8,301 bases of DNA, taken from Chloroflexota bacterium (lineage in GTDB: Bacteria; Chloroflexota; Anaerolineae; Anaerolineales; UBA4823). The position numbers were made by a program, and so were the translations under genes. Below the pieces are notes generated by a model. It saw only the letters and a program-made list of their open reading frames with translations, did not search any database and was not told the DNA's origin. This document shows positions 5,956 to 8,301 of the stretch, one piece after another (the first letter of the stretch is position 1; each line of letters starts with the position of its first letter). The stretch spans positions 1-8,301 of the forward strand of contig DAOVXM010000088.1 of the NCBI GenBank assembly GCA_030636125.1, written 5' to 3'.

Positions 5956-7464
5956 TTAATCTGGTTGCTCATTGGCGAGAGAATCGATATCATCTTGGTC
6001 TTCCGAACCGCCCTCGCCCGGTTTTTTTTGATCGCTATCATTTTGGTCCTCAGAGCCGCCCTCATGCGGTTTTTTTTGAATCCTGTGAATTAAATTATCC
6101 ATCGAGATGAAGAGGATATCGATGTTGTAGCCCACCAGGAAGGCAATCGCAAAAGGAGAGATGGAGGCCAGAAACGTCTGCCCCGGTAGTAAGAATATAA
6201 ACCAGCCCACGATCAAACCCGCCAGCGTACCCAAAGCCAGGCGTAATAAGTAACCGCGGTTCGATTCTACGGAGTAGGTCACATTCTCAATTTCTTTAGC
6301 CGTTGTCCGGAGAACGAAAGCGGACGCTCCCAGTAGACCATAGAGGAGAGGCAAAATATAAGATTGTAGGATAACCAGTATAAAACCCGCAAACAAGCTT
6401 GCTCGTCGGGATAATTCTTTGGTCTTTTCACGCTCATTTTGTCGCTCCAAAGAGGCCAATTTTGAGTTCAACCCCTCCAAGTCGGTTTTCCGTTGATTAT
6501 TAATCTGTTGGCTGTGGTCAGGATTAGCCAGGCGTTGTGTCAACTCAGCCATGTCCTTTTGGATTTGGGCTCTAAGATCTACCGCCTGATTAGGGTCTTC
6601 AGGCAACTTTTCCAGTTCCTTCTGAAGGTCTTCGAGTTTAATCTCTATCCCCTTGATTTCATCCATCCCATCCGGATCATCATCAATAATCTTGTTCTTT
6701 GATTCAATCTGCTTCTTATGATCATCGATCTGGGAAGTTAATTCTTCGTTGTCGGTTGGAGTTGATAGGATGTTTTTCCAGAAAACTGCCCAAACCAGCA
6801 GAAGGGCATTATTCCGCTCAAGTTGTGTCCTGATGGATTCCAACTCATCTTCCAATCTATTGATTTCATTATTGATATGCAGCGTCTCTCGCTCCCAGTC
6901 GGGTGTGTAGTAAAAGTTGTAGCTACGGTCTCCCGTAAGGCTAGTGGACTCTGTCTCCGTGATTTTGAATCTCAGTTCGACCAGATCGAATTCCTGCCGC
7001 AACTTGTTTATGTCAATCGTCAGCTCTACCTCATTATTAAGCAGTTCCGCCAGCTTGATCTCGAGGCTATTACCCACTACCCAGTAAACCTGAAAGATCA
7101 ACAGCACTAGCAGCACAGCAAGAGTAAAGAATGTATAGGCGTTCGTCGTCCTACGTGCAGGACTCCTTCCAACCAAGTTTGTAAGAAATCCCCAAAATCC
7201 AGGTTTCCTGGGCTCATCGCAGATAGCTCTAACACTATCTACAGTAGCAGGTTTGATCAACTGGCTCACTTTCCCGAAAGCCTTCCAGAACTCAAGGGCA
7301 AATTCCGGGGTCCACTCTTCGGTATCCCATTTTTCGTCTGCAGTGATCAACGTCTTCAGGGTGTCATCATCGACCACAATACCTGACTTGGCGGTGAAGG
7401 CAATCAAGTTTTGGGTATCTATTACTGCCCTTTTTTCATGCTGTTGTTTCTTGTTACCTAACAT
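5956..7464 (-). CDS. Multi-pass membrane protein with long coiled coil and acidic repeat tail, function unknown
   Basis: The 502-aa product has a soluble N-terminal region (1-108) that includes a Trp/Phe-rich helix (about 51-68) and then SQLIKPATVDSVRAI. A membrane segment lies at about 109-131. A charged, heptad-rich region (about 190-350; LEDELESIRTQLE, KLEDLQKELEKL) is probably a coiled coil, interrupted by a short hydrophobic patch LLLVWAVFW (221-229). A C-terminal membrane module has segments at about 355-385, 406-426 and 431-455, with LLYGLLGASAFVLR, a Gly-rich helix, and SPFAIAFLVGYNIDILF followed by MDNLI. I recall this C-terminal pattern from uncharacterised bacterial membrane proteins, but cannot name a family. 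The tail (463-502) is acidic and built from two 16-residue repeats. The ATG is backed by AGGTGA and AAAGGA upstream. No neighbour shares its strand. A structural, sensing or envelope-stress role is possible; none is shown. Confidence 0.88.
   Translation of the reverse strand: MLGNKKQQHEKRAVIDTQNLIAFTAKSGIVVDDDTLKTLITADEKWDTEEWTPEFALEFWKAFGKVSQLIKPATVDSVRAICDEPRKPGFWGFLTNLVGRSPARRTTNAYTFFTLAVLLVLLIFQVYWVVGNSLEIKLAELLNNEVELTIDINKLRQEFDLVELRFKITETESTSLTGDRSYNFYYTPDWERETLHINNEINRLEDELESIRTQLERNNALLLVWAVFWKNILSTPTDNEELTSQIDDHKKQIESKNKIIDDDPDGMDEIKGIEIKLEDLQKELEKLPEDPNQAVDLRAQIQKDMAELTQRLANPDHSQQINNQRKTDLEGLNSKLASLERQNEREKTKELSRRASLFAGFILVILQSYILPLLYGLLGASAFVLRTTAKEIENVTYSVESNRGYLLRLALGTLAGLIVGWFIFLLPGQTFLASISPFAIAFLVGYNIDILFISMDNLIHRIQKKPHEGGSEDQNDSDQKKPGEGGSEDQDDIDSLANEQPD
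5983..6078 (-). repeat. 48-bp tandem duplication (2 copies) with A8 tracts in the membrane-protein tail
   Basis: Copies span 6031-6078 (first in coding order) and 5983-6030. Each encodes 16 residues, Q-K-K-P-(H/G)-E-G-G-S-E-D-Q followed by an acidic end. The unit keeps frame (48 = 3 x 16). Each copy begins with CAAAAAAAACCG in the coding direction, that is eight consecutive A. The copies differ at several positions, so the duplication is not brand new. Confidence 0.9.
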
Positions 7465-7467
7465 GAC

Positions 7468-7480
7468 TCACCTATCCTTT
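7468..7480 (-). promoter_or_regulatory. Ribosome-binding site of the membrane-protein gene
   Basis: On the minus strand AAAGGA (7475-7480) and AGGTGA (7468-7473) precede the ATG at 7464. The second is 3 bases away and the first about 10 bases away. This purine-rich block supports the chosen start. Confidence 0.6.
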
Positions 7481-7505
7481 CTTTGTACATCTACAGCAGG
7501 CATAC

Positions 7506-7519
7506 TAGTTGAGGGTATT
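7506..7519 (+). repeat. 14-bp direct repeat, copy 2 (partner at 1045-1058)
   Basis: Exact second copy of tagttgagggtatt, in the leader region of the membrane-protein gene and 6.46 kb from the first copy, in the same orientation. Confidence 0.4.
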
Positions 7520-7544
7520 GGTCGCAGCTCGATTTCTTCAGTGT

Positions 7545-7574
7545 ATTATGGATTGTTAGTATGCAGACCAGCAA
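7545..7574 (-). promoter_or_regulatory. Weak candidate promoter of the membrane-protein gene
   Basis: The minus strand reads TTGCTG (7569-7574), an 18-base spacer, then CATAAT (7545-7550), about 80 bases upstream of the ATG. Matches to sigma-70-type consensus are 4/6 and 5/6. In AT-rich DNA such pairs arise easily, so the support is modest. Confidence 0.3.
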
Positions 7575-8043
7575 ATTGAGCTGTTTGCTTTCCAGCGATC
7601 GTCTGATAAAAATCACCATCAAGTGATCCTATCCCCCCTCTTTTCCGAGATAATTCCGGCAACTTTGATCGAGATGATTACGCAGTATTTGCGGGTGTCG
7701 CCTCGCCCCTTGTGAAATATATAAGTATTCAGTTAGATATACTTTACATCAAATTTCCCCATATTGCAACAATCTCTTATGTTAGTGATCGACTATCTTT
7801 AACCAGTGGTTAGGGGAAATTGCCCTAAAAGCAGGTGTGCGTGGAGACAAGCCATGCCAGATTATTTTGGCGAGATCATGACGAAGCAGAATATGGCCGA
7901 TATTTTCGCTTGGCTGCGTACTTTTGAGTAGGTTGCAAAGCAAGCGAAGGTACGCTCCGGAGGCTGAATTCAAAACCGTTAGTCAGCTAAGGTAATCTGG
8001 GAGAATGACGTGGCAAGAAGCGCACCAAGATCTGATTAAGGAT
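7575..8043. other. Gene-free AT-rich stretch, possibly degraded coding DNA
   Basis: No reading frame here has a plausible length, start and ribosome-binding site. Short plus-strand pieces read like protein in changing frames, such as WLGEIALKAGVRGDKPC (about 7805-7857), MTKQNMADIFAWLRTFE (about 7877-7930) and RRYAPEAEFKTVSQL (about 7938-7990). The frame switches would fit a decayed gene, but I do not recognise a family. Small dyads occur at 7800-7828. Confidence 0.35.
7800..7828. repeat. Two overlapping small palindromes
   Basis: TAACCA-G-TGGTTA (7800-7812) is a perfect dyad. It overlaps ttaggg (7810-7815), which pairs with ccctaa (7823-7828) around a 7-base loop. The two structures are mutually exclusive over 7810-7812. 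An operator or a short switching stem is conceivable; no adjacent gene supports either. Confidence 0.35.
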
Positions 8044-8120
8044 GCCCCAAGCCGGCCATTGGAGTTAGGATAGTATCTAACAAACCGTACGGTGGCACGG
8101 TTCGAATCCCCGTAGGGGCA
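8044..8120 (+). pseudogene. Decayed tRNA gene
   Basis: A 77-base cloverleaf can be traced. The acceptor GCCCCAA (8044-8050) pairs with TAGGGGC (8113-8119) at 6 of 7 positions, with A8120 as discriminator. The D-loop ATTGGAGTTA (8058-8067) has the invariant A14, GG and A21. The five-base variable loop is GGTGG (8091-8095) and the T-loop is the canonical TTCGAAT (8101-8107). Defects are many. The linker before the D-stem is 3 bases and that stem has a G-A mismatch. The anticodon stem has a C-C mismatch with an 8-base loop, so the anticodon is ambiguous (AAC, valine, is one reading). The T-stem has two mismatches; restoring two G before TTC would make it perfect. CCA is not encoded. A functional tRNA is unlikely, but the origin is fairly clear. 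Confidence 0.5.
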
Positions 8121-8135
8121 CACGAATTAAGCAGG

Positions 8136-8167
8136 ACTGCTCCGAATTTAACAATGGAGCAGTTTTT
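8136..8167 (+). terminator. Intrinsic terminator behind the tRNA relic
   Basis: The stem actgctcc (8136-8143) pairs with ggagcagt (8156-8163) over 8 bp, with a 12-base loop, and a run of five T (8163-8167) overlaps its 3' foot. It lies 15 bases after the tRNA-like sequence, where the terminator of a single-gene tRNA transcript would be expected. Confidence 0.65.
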
Positions 8168-8255
8168 GTCTTCGATTCGCTTTATGCAGCGGGGGAAGCG
8201 AGAAGAATTGACATTTGTCCACACGAATTTATCGGGAGAAAACCAAGGTCCTTCA

Positions 8256-8285
8256 ATTGACCCTTTGAGGAGTCACAGGGTCAAT
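8256..8285. repeat. 9-bp inverted repeat near the right edge, next to a TATAAT box
   Basis: The arms attgaccct (8256-8264) and agggtcaat (8277-8285) are exact complements around a 12-base loop. A perfect TATAAT follows at 8290-8295, and TTGAGG inside the loop (8265-8270) is 19 bases upstream of it. This may be an operator-overlapped promoter firing rightwards out of the window. No T-run follows, so it is not a terminator. Confidence 0.4.
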
Positions 8286-8301
8286 CGGATATAATTCGAT
8301 C

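Noticed and set aside
6493..7110. Plus-strand hydrophobic frames opposite the membrane-protein gene
   Set aside because: They mirror the coiled-coil-coding strand: antisense of Glu/Lys/Leu-rich codons gives Phe/Leu-rich nonsense. No ribosome-binding site is seen.
7853..7930. MPDYFGEIMTKQNMADIFAWLRTFE as the C-terminus of a cytochrome c (Met ligand plus last helix)
   Set aside because: The resemblance is only to a loose pattern. No CxxCH heme motif lies upstream in any frame, and the in-frame upstream region is not protein-like.
8119..8229. 10-bp repeat cacacgaatt at 8119-8128 and 8220-8229 as attachment-site ends
   Set aside because: Ten-base matches are expected many times by chance in a window of this size, and no integrase or further symmetry supports it.
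8205..8240. Promoter from TTGACA at 8208-8213
   Set aside because: The -35 is perfect, but at 16-18 bases spacing only GC-containing hexamers follow, with no -10 match.
1..8301. CRISPR array, complete insertion sequence or toxin-antitoxin pair
   Set aside because: There are no regularly spaced repeats, no transposase or integrase frame and no paired small genes; only short repeats and relics are present.

Overview
The window reads like a chromosomal accessory stretch of a Chloroflexota (Anaerolineae-like) bacterium. That is an inference from protein style, mainly the very large SARP/cyclase/NB-ARC/TPR regulator, a fusion type common in that phylum; there is no rRNA or other marker to confirm it. 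The first 5.4 kb looks GC-rich, while the last 2.9 kb is visibly more AT-rich and gene-poor.

Layout. Bases 1-1044 (+) are the 3' part of a secreted-type beta-propeller protein with four sialidase Asp-boxes. A 160-base gap with a perfect 10-bp tandem repeat leads into a 1393-codon regulator (1207-5388, +). It joins a SARP-type winged helix and BTAD domain, a class III nucleotide cyclase domain, an NB-ARC/STAND ATPase and a TPR array in one chain. Bases 5389-5955 hold no intact gene. They contain a short antisense relic of a GH13 alpha-glucosidase directly after the regulator's stop, then a 15-bp perfect inverted repeat. Convergent to the regulator is a 502-aa membrane protein with a long coiled coil (5956-7464, -). 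Its acidic tail is encoded by a 48-bp tandem duplication in which each copy carries an A8 homopolymer. Bases 7465-8301 hold no recognisable protein gene, but they include a decayed tRNA followed by a good intrinsic terminator, and further inverted repeats.

How the parts may relate. The regulator is built like a signal-integrating switch: the TPR array senses, the STAND ATPase gates, and the outputs are DNA binding plus possible cyclic-nucleotide synthesis. The tandem repeat upstream is a candidate autoregulatory operator. The membrane protein and regulator are convergent and do not form an operon, so a shared function is speculative. Gene relics (GH13, tRNA), short direct repeats and an apparent composition change suggest a region that has undergone insertion and decay.
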